DNA of 64,000 nucleotides from Actinomycetota bacterium (GTDB lineage Bacteria > Actinomycetota > Acidimicrobiia > Acidimicrobiales > Aldehydirespiratoraceae). Both the position numbers and the translations under genes were made by a program. Each line of letters starts with the position of its first letter. Positions within the stretch are counted from its first letter, which is position 1. This document shows positions 42,287 through 50,127 of this stretch, piece by piece. The stretch spans positions 186,001-250,000 of the forward strand of contig JAPOHW010000001.1 in assembly GCA_029979265.1 (NCBI GenBank), given 5' to 3'. A model generated the notes under the pieces. The model was not told the origin of the DNA, searched no databases, and worked only from the letters and a program-made list of their open reading frames with translations.

Positions 42287-43054
42287 CTAACCGATTGCGT
42301 CTCGCTCGTCGAGTCGTCGCTGCAGTGCGTGCATGTCGAACGGGTGGTGCAGTCCGACGATGATGTGGGTGGCTCCTGCGTCGAGATAGTCCCGCACGGC
42401 GTGGGGGTCGTCGGCACCGATCGATACGGTCCGCTCGATCTCTGAGAAGTCGCGTCCGACGTCGACGCACCAGTCTTGCAGGACCTCGCACAGGTCGGCG
42501 ACGTTGTTGGGTGGACCGAAGCAGTTCCATGCATCGGCGTGCTGGGCAACGAGTCGGAGGGTCACCCTGCGGCCGGAACCTCCGATCATCAGGGGGAGCG
42601 AGCCGAGCGGTCCAGGGTTCAGCTTCGCCAGACGATGCTTCATTCGGGGGAGGTCGGCCTCGAGTTGTCTGAGTCGGCTCCCAACCGTTCCGAATTCGTA
42701 GCCGTACTCGGTGTAGTCGCGCTCGAACCAACCGGCACCGACCGCAAGGTACATGCGTCCGTTGCTGACGTGGTCGAGTGTGCGGGCCATGTCGGCCACG
42801 AGTTCAGGGTTGCGATACCCGTTGCCGGTGACGAGCGTGCCGAGCTTGGCGTTGGTCGTGTCGGCAGCCATGACCGACAGCAGCGTCCACGCCTCGAAAT
42901 GGGTCTCGTCCGGGTCGCCGAAGAGCGGATAGAAGTGATCCCAGATCCAGATGGAGTCGGCGCCCATCTCGTCTGCGGCCTTCCAGCACTCCCGCATGGC
43001 GGCGACAGTGGTCGCCTGCGGCTGGATCTGAACACCGATCTGTACCGTCGTCAT
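42287..43054 (-). CDS. LLM class F420-dependent oxidoreductase
   Basis: A 255-residue TIM barrel of the luciferase-like monooxygenase family, F420 branch. SIWIWDHFYPLFGD (residues 34-47), KLGTLVTGNGYRNPELVA and YLAVGAGWFERDYTEYG are the family signatures. ADAWNCFG and the short C-terminal HHPFDM segment finish the barrel. It would use F420H2 on an unknown substrate. The ATG at 43054 places the first strand properly; an earlier ATG adds eighteen unrelated residues. Confidence 0.87.
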   Translation of the reverse strand: MTTVQIGVQIQPQATTVAAMRECWKAADEMGADSIWIWDHFYPLFGDPDETHFEAWTLLSVMAADTTNAKLGTLVTGNGYRNPELVADMARTLDHVSNGRMYLAVGAGWFERDYTEYGYEFGTVGSRLRQLEADLPRMKHRLAKLNPGPLGSLPLMIGGSGRRVTLRLVAQHADAWNCFGPPNNVADLCEVLQDWCVDVGRDFSEIERTVSIGADDPHAVRDYLDAGATHIIVGLHHPFDMHALQRRLDERDAIG

Positions 43055-43130
43055 GTCGCGAGTGTTGCACCGAGATGACGATGGTGCAGTCCGATGATCC
43101 GTATGCATCCACAGAGCAGTACTGTGCTCG

Positions 43131-43136
43131 TAGAGT
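43131..43136 (+). promoter_or_regulatory. Possible -10 box TAGAGT
   Basis: TAGAGT lies about 107 bases before the small protein's ATG at 43243. With a normal start site it would give a leader of about 100 bases. No -35 match is evident. Confidence 0.25.
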
Positions 43137-43228
43137 CACCAATGGTCCTCGGATCGGCGTCCTTCATGGTCGTAGATTCGAGACGGACGTCACACCCGCA
43201 GGTGGTGGCGGCAGGAACAATCCATCCC

Positions 43229-43235
43229 GAGGAGG
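43229..43235 (+). promoter_or_regulatory. Strong ribosome binding site GAGGAGG
   Basis: GAGGAGG lies seven bases before the ATG at 43243 and fixes the start of the small protein. Such a full Shine-Dalgarno is rare in this window. Confidence 0.65.
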
Positions 43236-43242
43236 CGTTGCA

Positions 43243-43500
43243 ATGGCCATGAGCGATCTGGAAACCACCATCCACACCATGCGCCAAGCTGTCGATGGCG
43301 ACGTGTGCAGCCGTTCACGGGTGATGGATGCGCTGCTCGATCTCCGACTGGAGGCGGGCAGCCGCAGTGACGTGACTGCGCTGGTCGATGACGCCCTTGC
43401 CAACCTTCCCGGCAAGACGATGGTTCCAGCCGACTGGTGGCGTGACCGCCTCGACATGCTCGAGTTGATCGCAGTCAACCCTGTCGAAGCTGTCGGCTGA
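43243..43500 (+). CDS. Small hypothetical protein, 85 residues
   Basis: I recognise no family. The predicted helices ETTIHTMRQAVDG, RVMDALLDLRLEAG, VTALVDDALANLPG and WWRDRLDMLELIA suggest a compact helical bundle. There is one cysteine (DVCSRS) and no signal peptide. Two things support it being real: the strong ribosome binding site and codon use like its neighbours. It precedes the acyl-CoA ligase gene by 92 bases and may be co-transcribed with it. Confidence 0.65.
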   Translation: MAMSDLETTIHTMRQAVDGDVCSRSRVMDALLDLRLEAGSRSDVTALVDDALANLPGKTMVPADWWRDRLDMLELIAVNPVEAVG

Positions 43501-43592
43501 TCGACACGACGCTCGGCGCGACGGACAAACGAACCACTGGCAGCGCCGCCGTTCGATTGGCGGCTGACACGGCCGTGTCCGAAGATGCGGAG

Positions 43593-45155
43593 ATGGCCCA
43601 GACGGACGTGCTCGGTTTCTGGCGAATCGCCGATGCCGATCCCGATCATGTTGCGCTGATCGATCCCGACCACGAACAGACGACGTTCGGGGAGCTCGCC
43701 ACCCTCACCAATCAGATCGTGCACGGTCTGCGCGCGCTGGGCCTCGAGCCGGGAGATCAGGTCACCACCGTGCTGCCGAACAGTGTCGAGCAGGTCGCGC
43801 TGTGCCTCGCCGCGTTTCAGGGCGGCTTCTACGTCACCACGGTCAACTGGCATTTGGTCGGGCCCGAGATCAGCTACATCGTCAATGATTCCGAGACGAA
43901 GGCGTTGATCGTCGACGCACGCTTCACCGGCGAGGCCACCCGGGTTGCGGAGGATTGCGTGACCCCGGCGGCCAACCGGTTCTCCATCGGTGGCGGGATC
44001 CGCGGGTTCCGGCCCTTCGACGACCTTGTGCGGGGCCAGCCGTCCACCCGCCCCGAGAACCTCGGTCCGACGGGCTCGTTCATGTTCTACACCTCGGGCA
44101 CAACCGGGCGGCCGAAGGGGGTGCGTCGACCCCTCAATCCCGGCCACCCCGATGAACAGGCCGGCGGTGGACTGCTGTACCTGTTCGGTACCAAACCGCA
44201 CGACGGCAATGTGCAGATGACGCAGGCGCCCCTCTACCACACGGCGGTCAACAACTGGACCACGATGTCACTGCATCTCGGCCACACCGTCGTCTTGATG
44301 GACAAGTGGACTGCGGAGGGCGCGCTCGAGCGCATCGAGCGGTACCGAGTGACGTCGTCGCACATGGTGCCCACGATGTTCAACCGGATGTTGCAGCTTC
44401 CTGCCGACGTGCGGAATTCCTACGACGTGTCGTCGACCCGCTACATGGTGCATGCGGCAGCGCCGTGTCCGGTCGAGACCAAGCGAAAGATGATCGAGTG
44501 GTGGGGAGACTCGATCTGGGAGTACTACGCGGCGACCGAGGGTGGTGGCACCTATGTCGGGGCGACCGAGTGGATGACCAAGCCAGGCACGGTCGGCAAA
44601 CCGTGGCCGATCAGTGAGGTCATCGTCGTCGACGACGACGGGGGTCGTCTTCCACCGTTCGAGTCCGGGACCGTCTACATGAAGATGGGCGGCGGTCAGC
44701 AGTTCGAATACAAGGGCGATGAGGACAAGACACGGAAGTCCCGTCTGGACGACTTCTTCACGGTCGGCGATGTCGGCTACCTCGACGACGACGGGTTCTT
44801 GTTCCTCAACGACCGTGCCAACGACATGATCATCGTCGGCGGTCTCAACGTCTACCCGGCCGAGATCGAGGGCGCGCTCATCCAGCACGAGGCGGTCGGT
44901 GATGTTGCCGTCTTCGGGATTCCCAACCCTGATGTCGGTGAGGAGATCAAGGCCGTTGTCGAACTTCGAGCGGGGTGGGCGCCGACCGACGACACCACCG
45001 AGCAAATCATGTCGTGGCTTCGGGGGCAGATCGCTCGCCAGAAGCTGCCGCGTTCGATCGACTACACGGTCGAGATGCCACGTGACCCGAACGGCAAGCT
45101 CTACAAGCGGCGTCTGCGCGACCCGTTCTGGGAGGGTCACGAACGCTCGATCTGA
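43593..45155 (+). CDS. Acyl-CoA synthetase, AMP-binding enzyme (FadD-like)
   Basis: A 520-residue adenylate-forming ligase. The P-loop is FYTSGTTGRPKGVRRPLNP, followed by EYYAATEGGGTYVGATEW and GTVGKPWP, typical of a subgroup of actinobacterial FadD proteins. DDFFTVGDVGYLDDDGFL and DRANDMIIVGGLNVYPAEIE precede the catalytic lysine in PNGKLYKRRLRD. The precise acid is unknown. The ATG at 43593 was chosen; GTG at 43575 or TTG at 43557 would add a few residues. It lies upstream of the tandem PLP enzymes. Confidence 0.87.
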   Translation: MAQTDVLGFWRIADADPDHVALIDPDHEQTTFGELATLTNQIVHGLRALGLEPGDQVTTVLPNSVEQVALCLAAFQGGFYVTTVNWHLVGPEISYIVNDSETKALIVDARFTGEATRVAEDCVTPAANRFSIGGGIRGFRPFDDLVRGQPSTRPENLGPTGSFMFYTSGTTGRPKGVRRPLNPGHPDEQAGGGLLYLFGTKPHDGNVQMTQAPLYHTAVNNWTTMSLHLGHTVVLMDKWTAEGALERIERYRVTSSHMVPTMFNRMLQLPADVRNSYDVSSTRYMVHAAAPCPVETKRKMIEWWGDSIWEYYAATEGGGTYVGATEWMTKPGTVGKPWPISEVIVVDDDGGRLPPFESGTVYMKMGGGQQFEYKGDEDKTRKSRLDDFFTVGDVGYLDDDGFLFLNDRANDMIIVGGLNVYPAEIEGALIQHEAVGDVAVFGIPNPDVGEEIKAVVELRAGWAPTDDTTEQIMSWLRGQIARQKLPRSIDYTVEMPRDPNGKLYKRRLRDPFWEGHERSI

Positions 45156-45209
45156 CGCAGGGTGTCGGCTCGTGGCGGGTGGTCGGGCAGTACCGCCCGT
45201 CGGGCGCGC

Positions 45210-45215
45210 TAGCTT
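45210..45215 (+). promoter_or_regulatory. -10 box TAGCTT, leaderless start
   Basis: TAGCTT ends six bases before the ATG at 45222. Confidence 0.5.
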
Positions 45216-45221
45216 TACAGA

Positions 45222-46766
45222 ATGTCAAAACGAGGGATCGATGGCTCCGAAGTCGCTCGAGCGCATGCGTCGCTCGGCTTGACGACCGAGATCGCCGACC
45301 AAGGGGTGTACGACCGCACCGTCACCCGGTTCGCAGATCGCAGCATCGCTCTGCCGACGTTTGCAGAGTTGGCCGACCCATCGACCATCCCGACCGGGCG
45401 CCTTGCGCCGTTGGTCGGTCTCGACCGGAACGAACCTGACTCGCGCAACCTCTTTCGTGTGCACTGGTTCGGGCGACTCGACGGCAGTGGCCCCCATGAC
45501 GTCCCCGACTACATCGAACTTCCCCCGGAGATGACGGGTGTCGACGCCCGCATCCTGCTTGCGTTCGGGAATCGCTTTCCGATGATCAGGGCCCACAAGG
45601 TGCTCGCCGCCTACGCCTGCCTCGTCCCCCGACTCGTCACCGGTCGGTTCGATCCCACAACCCACCGTGCGGTGTGGCCCTCGACCGGCAACTACGCGCG
45701 AGGAGGCATTGCGATCTCGCGCATCATGGACTGCCGGGGCGTGGCGGTGCTCCCCGAAGGGATGAGCAGGGCCCGGTTCGACTGGCTCGAGCAGTGGACG
45801 CTCGACCCGGCCAACGACATCATCCGCACCCCCGGCACCGAGTCGAACGTCAAGGAGATCTACGACGCCTGCAACGAACTCGAGCAGGATCCCGAGATCG
45901 AGATCATCAACCAGTTCTCGGAGTTCTCCAATCACCTTGGGCACTATGCGGTCACCGGTCCTGCCCTCGAGCGGGTGTTCGAGCACGCCACAGCGGGTGC
46001 TGGCTCCGCCCGACTTGCGGCCTATGTGTCCGCATCGGGTTCGGCCGGCACACTCGGTGCTGGTGACTACCTCAAGGACACGCTCGGAGCCCGCATCGTG
46101 GCGGTCGAGGCGCTCGAGTGCCCGACACTGCTCGAGAACGGCTTCGGCGATCACAACATCCAGGGCATCGGTGACAAACACGTGCCGTTGATCCACAACG
46201 TGATGAACACCGACGATGTCGTTGCGGTGAGTGATCGCTCGACCGACGCCCTCGACGCCCTGTTCAACACCGATGCGGGACGCAGCTACCTCGTCGATCG
46301 GGTTGGTCTCGCTCCCGGGCTCGTCGAGGCGCTGCAGCACCTGGGCTACTCCTCGAGCTGCAACGCCCTTGCCGCGATCAAGATCGCAAAGGAACACGAT
46401 CTCGATCGCGACGACGTCATCGTCACCGTCGCCACCGACGGCTCCGAGTTGTACGACGCCGAACGAGCCGAGTACCTGGCAACCCAGCATCCCGAGGGCT
46501 ACGACGCGGTGGCGGCAGCCGCCGATTTCGGGCGTGAACTCGAGGCCGGCGACACCGCGCAACACCTCGAACTCACCGAGGCAGACCGGCGGCGGATCTT
46601 CAACCTGGGGTACTTCACCTGGGTGGAACAGCAGGGCATCTCGTTCGAGGACTTCACGGCTCGAGGCGATCAGCGCTTCTGGGACGGGATGCGCCACTTC
46701 GTCGCCGATTGGGACGAACTCATCGACGAGTTCAACAACCGAACCGGCACCCGTCGCGACGACTGA
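45222..46766 (+). CDS. Fold-type II PLP-dependent enzyme (cysteine synthase-like), 514 residues
   Basis: A PLP enzyme of the tryptophan synthase beta/cysteine synthase fold. The likely PLP lysine is K126 in MIRAHKVLAAYA; the phosphate/substrate loop is PSTGNYARGGIA; and the glycine-rich phosphate loop is SASGSAGTLGAGD. It is about 200 residues longer than cysteine synthase, with added N-terminal (about 100 residues) and C-terminal helical parts (FNLGYFTWVEQQG). The lysine context differs from the usual S-x-K-D-R, so the reaction is probably not O-acetylserine sulfhydrylation. A second fold-type II gene follows two bases after its stop. Confidence 0.8.
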   Translation: MSKRGIDGSEVARAHASLGLTTEIADQGVYDRTVTRFADRSIALPTFAELADPSTIPTGRLAPLVGLDRNEPDSRNLFRVHWFGRLDGSGPHDVPDYIELPPEMTGVDARILLAFGNRFPMIRAHKVLAAYACLVPRLVTGRFDPTTHRAVWPSTGNYARGGIAISRIMDCRGVAVLPEGMSRARFDWLEQWTLDPANDIIRTPGTESNVKEIYDACNELEQDPEIEIINQFSEFSNHLGHYAVTGPALERVFEHATAGAGSARLAAYVSASGSAGTLGAGDYLKDTLGARIVAVEALECPTLLENGFGDHNIQGIGDKHVPLIHNVMNTDDVVAVSDRSTDALDALFNTDAGRSYLVDRVGLAPGLVEALQHLGYSSSCNALAAIKIAKEHDLDRDDVIVTVATDGSELYDAERAEYLATQHPEGYDAVAAAADFGRELEAGDTAQHLELTEADRRRIFNLGYFTWVEQQGISFEDFTARGDQRFWDGMRHFVADWDELIDEFNNRTGTRRDD

Positions 46767-46768
46767 TC

Positions 46769-48016
46769 GTGGCCGACGCTGCACTGTCGACCTTCGAGCG
46801 TCATCTCGACCTCCTCGATCTGGGCCGCGCTCAGTCGGCACGAGAACGCGACGTTGTGGTGGCAGCCATCCGACGGCTCGACGCGTCCGTTGCCGAGCGC
46901 GAGGGTCATGGCTTCATCCCCACACCGTTCGAACCCGCAACCCATCTCGCCAAGGCGGTGGGTCTGCCGGCCGGCACCGAACTGTGGGTGAAAGACGAGA
47001 CCGGCAACGTCTCGGGTTCGCACAAAGGTCGGCACCTGTTCGGTGTCGCCGTCGGTGAGGCACTGAGACCGAGCGGCGCCGGGCCGTGGGCAATCGCGTC
47101 ATGCGGCAACGCAGCGTTGGCAGCTTCGGTCGTCGCGGCGGCTGCCCGACACTCGCTCGAGGTGTTCGTCCCGACGTGGGCCGATGACGCCGTGGTCGCC
47201 GAGATCGAGGCGACCGGTGCCGGTGTGACGAGGGTCGAACGAGCGGCGGGTCGGCTCGGCGACCCGGCCCACCACGCCATGGTCGATGCCATTGGAGAGG
47301 GTGCCACCGCCTTCTCGTGCCAGGGCACCGAGACGCCGAACACGATCGACGGCGGTCGCACCATCGCCTTCGAGATGGTCGAGACCCTTGCCGCTCACGA
47401 CCACCCGAAACCACCTCACCTCGACCGATTGTTCGTCCAGGTCGGAGGCGGTGCGCTGGCGACCGCAGTCGTGACCGGTCTTGCCCGCTGCGATCTGGCA
47501 ACGATGCCGGCCGTCCATGCCGTCCAGCCGCTCGGCAATCATCCGCTGGTGCGGGCATGGGACACCGTCGTCTCGGAACTGCTCGACGCCCCGCCTGAGC
47601 CCACCATCACGGGCCGCTTGGCCGCAGCGGCAGAACTCGGCCGGGTCGTCGACGACGCCCGGCGAACGATCACCCGTCGGCTTCGTTCCGACCCGGCCCG
47701 ATACATGCGGCCCTGGCCCGATGAGCCGGAGTCGTATGCGACCGGCATCCTCGACGACGTGACCTACGACTGGATCCCCATCATCGAGGCGATGCTCGCA
47801 ACCGGGGGAGCGCCGGTCGTGCCGTCGGAGGCGCAGTTGCGACGTGCGCACGCGCTTGCGCACGACCACACATCGATCCCGGCCTGCCCGACGGGCGCAG
47901 CAGGGCTCGGGGGGCTGCTTGCCGTGGTCGAGGCTGGTGCAGGCCCGGACCAGCACGAGCGGATCGCCGTGATCTTCAGCGGCCATCAACGTGCCGGTGA
48001 CCCGTTTCCGGCCTGA
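46769..48016 (+). CDS. Fold-type II PLP-dependent enzyme (threonine synthase/diaminopropionate lyase-like), 415 residues
   Basis: A second tryptophan synthase beta-fold enzyme. The PLP lysine is K86 in VSGSHKGRHLFG; ASCGNAALAASV is the substrate loop and VQVGGGALATAV the phosphate loop. IPTPFEPATHLAKAVGLP before the lysine is threonine synthase-like. The GTG start at 46769 lies two bases after the stop of the preceding gene, so the pair is surely co-translated or in one operon. Substrate unknown; a beta-elimination or replacement on an amino acid is likely. Confidence 0.82.
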   Translation: MADAALSTFERHLDLLDLGRAQSARERDVVVAAIRRLDASVAEREGHGFIPTPFEPATHLAKAVGLPAGTELWVKDETGNVSGSHKGRHLFGVAVGEALRPSGAGPWAIASCGNAALAASVVAAAARHSLEVFVPTWADDAVVAEIEATGAGVTRVERAAGRLGDPAHHAMVDAIGEGATAFSCQGTETPNTIDGGRTIAFEMVETLAAHDHPKPPHLDRLFVQVGGGALATAVVTGLARCDLATMPAVHAVQPLGNHPLVRAWDTVVSELLDAPPEPTITGRLAAAAELGRVVDDARRTITRRLRSDPARYMRPWPDEPESYATGILDDVTYDWIPIIEAMLATGGAPVVPSEAQLRRAHALAHDHTSIPACPTGAAGLGGLLAVVEAGAGPDQHERIAVIFSGHQRAGDPFPA

Positions 48017-48042
48017 TCCGGGTCGGCGACGACGCGCAGCGA

Positions 48043-48048
48043 TACGGT
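48043..48048 (+). promoter_or_regulatory. -10 box TACGGT, leaderless start
   Basis: TACGGT ends six bases before the ATG at 48055. The MFS gene may thus also be transcribed apart from the PLP pair. Confidence 0.45.
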
Positions 48049-48054
48049 CGCCCG

Positions 48055-49257
48055 ATGTCCTCTACTCAGCGACGGCTCTTCACTGTTGTCGTCGCGTTGT
48101 CGGCTGCGATGGTTGCGCAGGCGTTCGGCCGATTCACATGGGGGGTCGTCCTCCCCGACGCTCGTGACGACCTGCTCGACGGCTCCAACACGGCGGCAGG
48201 ACTCTTCGGCACCCTGAACGTTTCGGCGTACCTCGTCGGAACGGTCGTCGTCGCCTGGCTTGCATCGCGGTCGACGCTGGTCGGGCTGGTCAAGATCGGT
48301 CTGACCTGCTCCACGTCCGGGCTTGCACTGGCATCGTTCACGACCGAGCCGGTTGTCTTGGCTGGGGCTCTCGTGCTGATGGGTCTTGGTGGCGCAATCA
48401 TCTGGGTCCCGGTACCGGGGATCACGGCCCGAGAGTTTCCCCCGGAACGTCGTGGCTTCGCCACCGGCCTCGCCGGGGTCGGGATCGGTCTGGGCATCGT
48501 CTTCGCCGGTCGGATTGCGTCGATGTTGCGCAACGGCGACGCGGCCGTGTGGCAGACGCTCTATCGAATCGAGCTCGCAATTGCCGTCTGTGTGTTCGCC
48601 GCTGCGCTCGTCGGTTTGCGATCTCAGGGTGAGCGGCCCTCGACCGCCGGTGGCTTCGGAGGGTTCGGCGCGCTGCGCCGAATCGAGGGCTGGAAGGCGT
48701 TGACGTTCGCCTACTCGGCCTACGGCTTCTCGTACATCCTCGTGATCAGCTTCGTGGTTGCCCGTCTCGAGGACGATGCCGGCTGGTCGCCTGATCGAGC
48801 TGCACTCGTCTTCAGCGTCATCGGCGTGGCGATCGTCTTCGGTGGGTTGACCGTCGGCTCACTGTCCGATCGCGTCGGGCGACGACGAATGATGATGATC
48901 GCCTTCGTGTCGTGGGCGGTCGCGTCGCTCGTGTTTCTCATCGGATCGCTCCCCCTGGCGCTGATTGCCGCAGTGTTCGTCGGCATCATGTTCAGCGGGA
49001 TTCCGGCAGCGATCATCGCCCATGTCGTCACCTACGCCGACGAGCAGTCGTTCGGGCCGGTGTTCTCGGCGACCACGCTGGCATTCGGGGTCGCGCAGGC
49101 GGTGTCACCCCAGATCGGCGGTGCCATCGCCGATTGGCGTGGCTCATTCACCCTGGTTTTCGTGATCGCCGCCGGGGTGGCCCTGCTCGGCGCCATCTCC
49201 TCCTGGTTCCTGCCGGCCGACGACGCAAGCGGTCAGACCTCCGGGTCGGCCTCGTAG
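48055..49257 (+). CDS. MFS transporter
   Basis: A 400-residue permease with twelve predicted helices. The cytoplasmic loop motif between helices 8 and 9 is GSLSDRVGRRRMMM, an exact major-facilitator signature; VPGITAREFPPERRGFATGLAGVGIGLG lies around helices 4-5. It resembles YbfB/YjiJ-type or CynX-like efflux permeases. It follows the tandem PLP enzymes by 38 bases and could export or import their substrate. The 3' end overlaps the opposing gamma-glutamylcyclotransferase-like gene by 25 bases. Confidence 0.85.
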   Translation: MSSTQRRLFTVVVALSAAMVAQAFGRFTWGVVLPDARDDLLDGSNTAAGLFGTLNVSAYLVGTVVVAWLASRSTLVGLVKIGLTCSTSGLALASFTTEPVVLAGALVLMGLGGAIIWVPVPGITAREFPPERRGFATGLAGVGIGLGIVFAGRIASMLRNGDAAVWQTLYRIELAIAVCVFAAALVGLRSQGERPSTAGGFGGFGALRRIEGWKALTFAYSAYGFSYILVISFVVARLEDDAGWSPDRAALVFSVIGVAIVFGGLTVGSLSDRVGRRRMMMIAFVSWAVASLVFLIGSLPLALIAAVFVGIMFSGIPAAIIAHVVTYADEQSFGPVFSATTLAFGVAQAVSPQIGGAIADWRGSFTLVFVIAAGVALLGAISSWFLPADDASGQTSGSAS

Positions 49258-49562
49258 ATCTCGACGTCGACGACCGAGCCGTCGGTCAGGGTCGCCGCCA
49301 CCGTCGTGCGGCGATAGCCCGGCCCTTCGAACTCGTCGAGTCGCTCGAGATGCCGCTCGAGTTCGTCCGATTCCAGGATGTCGACGACAACAGGCGGGCC
49401 GTCGGGACTCACGGTGATCCCGTCGTACCCGTCGGCGGGACCCCACGTGATCTGGTAGGTCCAGCCCCGAACGGTGCCCGTGACCCAGGAGCCCGGGATC
49501 GATCGAACCTCGTGGTGGTGGCTGCCTCCCGGGCGGAGGATTCCGTACAGCGCAAGACGCAT
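49233..49562 (-). CDS. Gamma-glutamylcyclotransferase-like protein
   Basis: A 109-residue small protein of the GGCT-like (AIG2/BtrG) fold. The substrate loop near the N-terminus is ALYGILRPGGSHH, where the family has YGTLRPG; the catalytic glutamate is probably in LDEFEGPGYRR, again a family signature. It would cleave gamma-glutamyl amine bonds or act as a cyclotransferase. It is antisense to the MFS tail by 25 bases. A weak -10-like CTAGAA lies seven bases before its start, divergent from the MarR gene. Confidence 0.8.
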   Translation of the reverse strand: MRLALYGILRPGGSHHHEVRSIPGSWVTGTVRGWTYQITWGPADGYDGITVSPDGPPVVVDILESDELERHLERLDEFEGPGYRRTTVAATLTDGSVVDVEIYEADPEV

Positions 49563-49608
49563 CGCTTCGTTCTAGCGGATCGCCGGAGACGGGCGCAGCA
49601 CCGACAGC

Positions 49609-49614
49609 TACGCT
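49609..49614 (+). promoter_or_regulatory. -10 box TACGCT, leaderless start
   Basis: TACGCT ends six bases before the ATG at 49621. Confidence 0.45.
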
Positions 49615-49620
49615 GCGACG

Positions 49621-50127
49621 ATGGCCGACGACGCCGAGCCGGATCTGCTCGGCTCTCTGGCACCGCACCTTGGTGAGGGACATCGTTCGACCATCGGCGT
49701 GCTCGTCGCCGTCTTACGGACCGGCCGCTTGATCGAATCGTGGTTGTCCTCGACACTCGCTGCCGATGGTCTCGACACCAGCGAGTTCACGGCACTGATG
49801 GCGCTCTATCTCCAGGGCGATCCGCACCGCTTGTCGGCCGGTGAGATCTCCGATGCCCTTGTTCAGACGACGGGTGGTACGACGAAGACGATCCGCCGAC
49901 TCGAGGACCGGGGAATGGTCAAACGGGTGGCTGACCCGGGTGACGGCCGCCGATCGCTGGTGGAGCTGAGCCCCGACGGGCTCGAGATCACCGTCGGGAC
50001 CCTACACCTGGTGCTGGACGCCTTCGACCTCGAGATCGGTGACCTCGACGAGGCCGAGCGAGTCGAGGTCGGCGTCGGGCTCGTTCGGTTGTCAGCGGAG
50101 TTGGGTGAGCGTCTCGATCGTCGCTGA
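49621..50127 (+). CDS. MarR-family transcriptional regulator
   Basis: A 168-residue winged-helix regulator. The central recognition region SAGEISDALVQTTGGTTKTIRRLEDRGMVKR and the wing DPGDGRRSLVELSPDG (residues 80-125) are typical of MarR. The N-terminal helix RTGRLIESWLSSTLAADGL and the C-terminal helix form the dimer. It lies between the gamma-glutamylcyclotransferase-like and helicase-nuclease genes, and its end overlaps the helicase gene's 3' end by 36 bases on the opposite strand. Target genes are not clear. Confidence 0.87.
   Translation: MADDAEPDLLGSLAPHLGEGHRSTIGVLVAVLRTGRLIESWLSSTLAADGLDTSEFTALMALYLQGDPHRLSAGEISDALVQTTGGTTKTIRRLEDRGMVKRVADPGDGRRSLVELSPDGLEITVGTLHLVLDAFDLEIGDLDEAERVEVGVGLVRLSAELGERLDRR

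Noticed and set aside
43113-43129. GAGCA-N6-TGCTC dyad containing CAGTACTG upstream of the small protein
   Set aside because: The arms are short and the inner and outer palindromes are out of register, so it is not a convincing operator.
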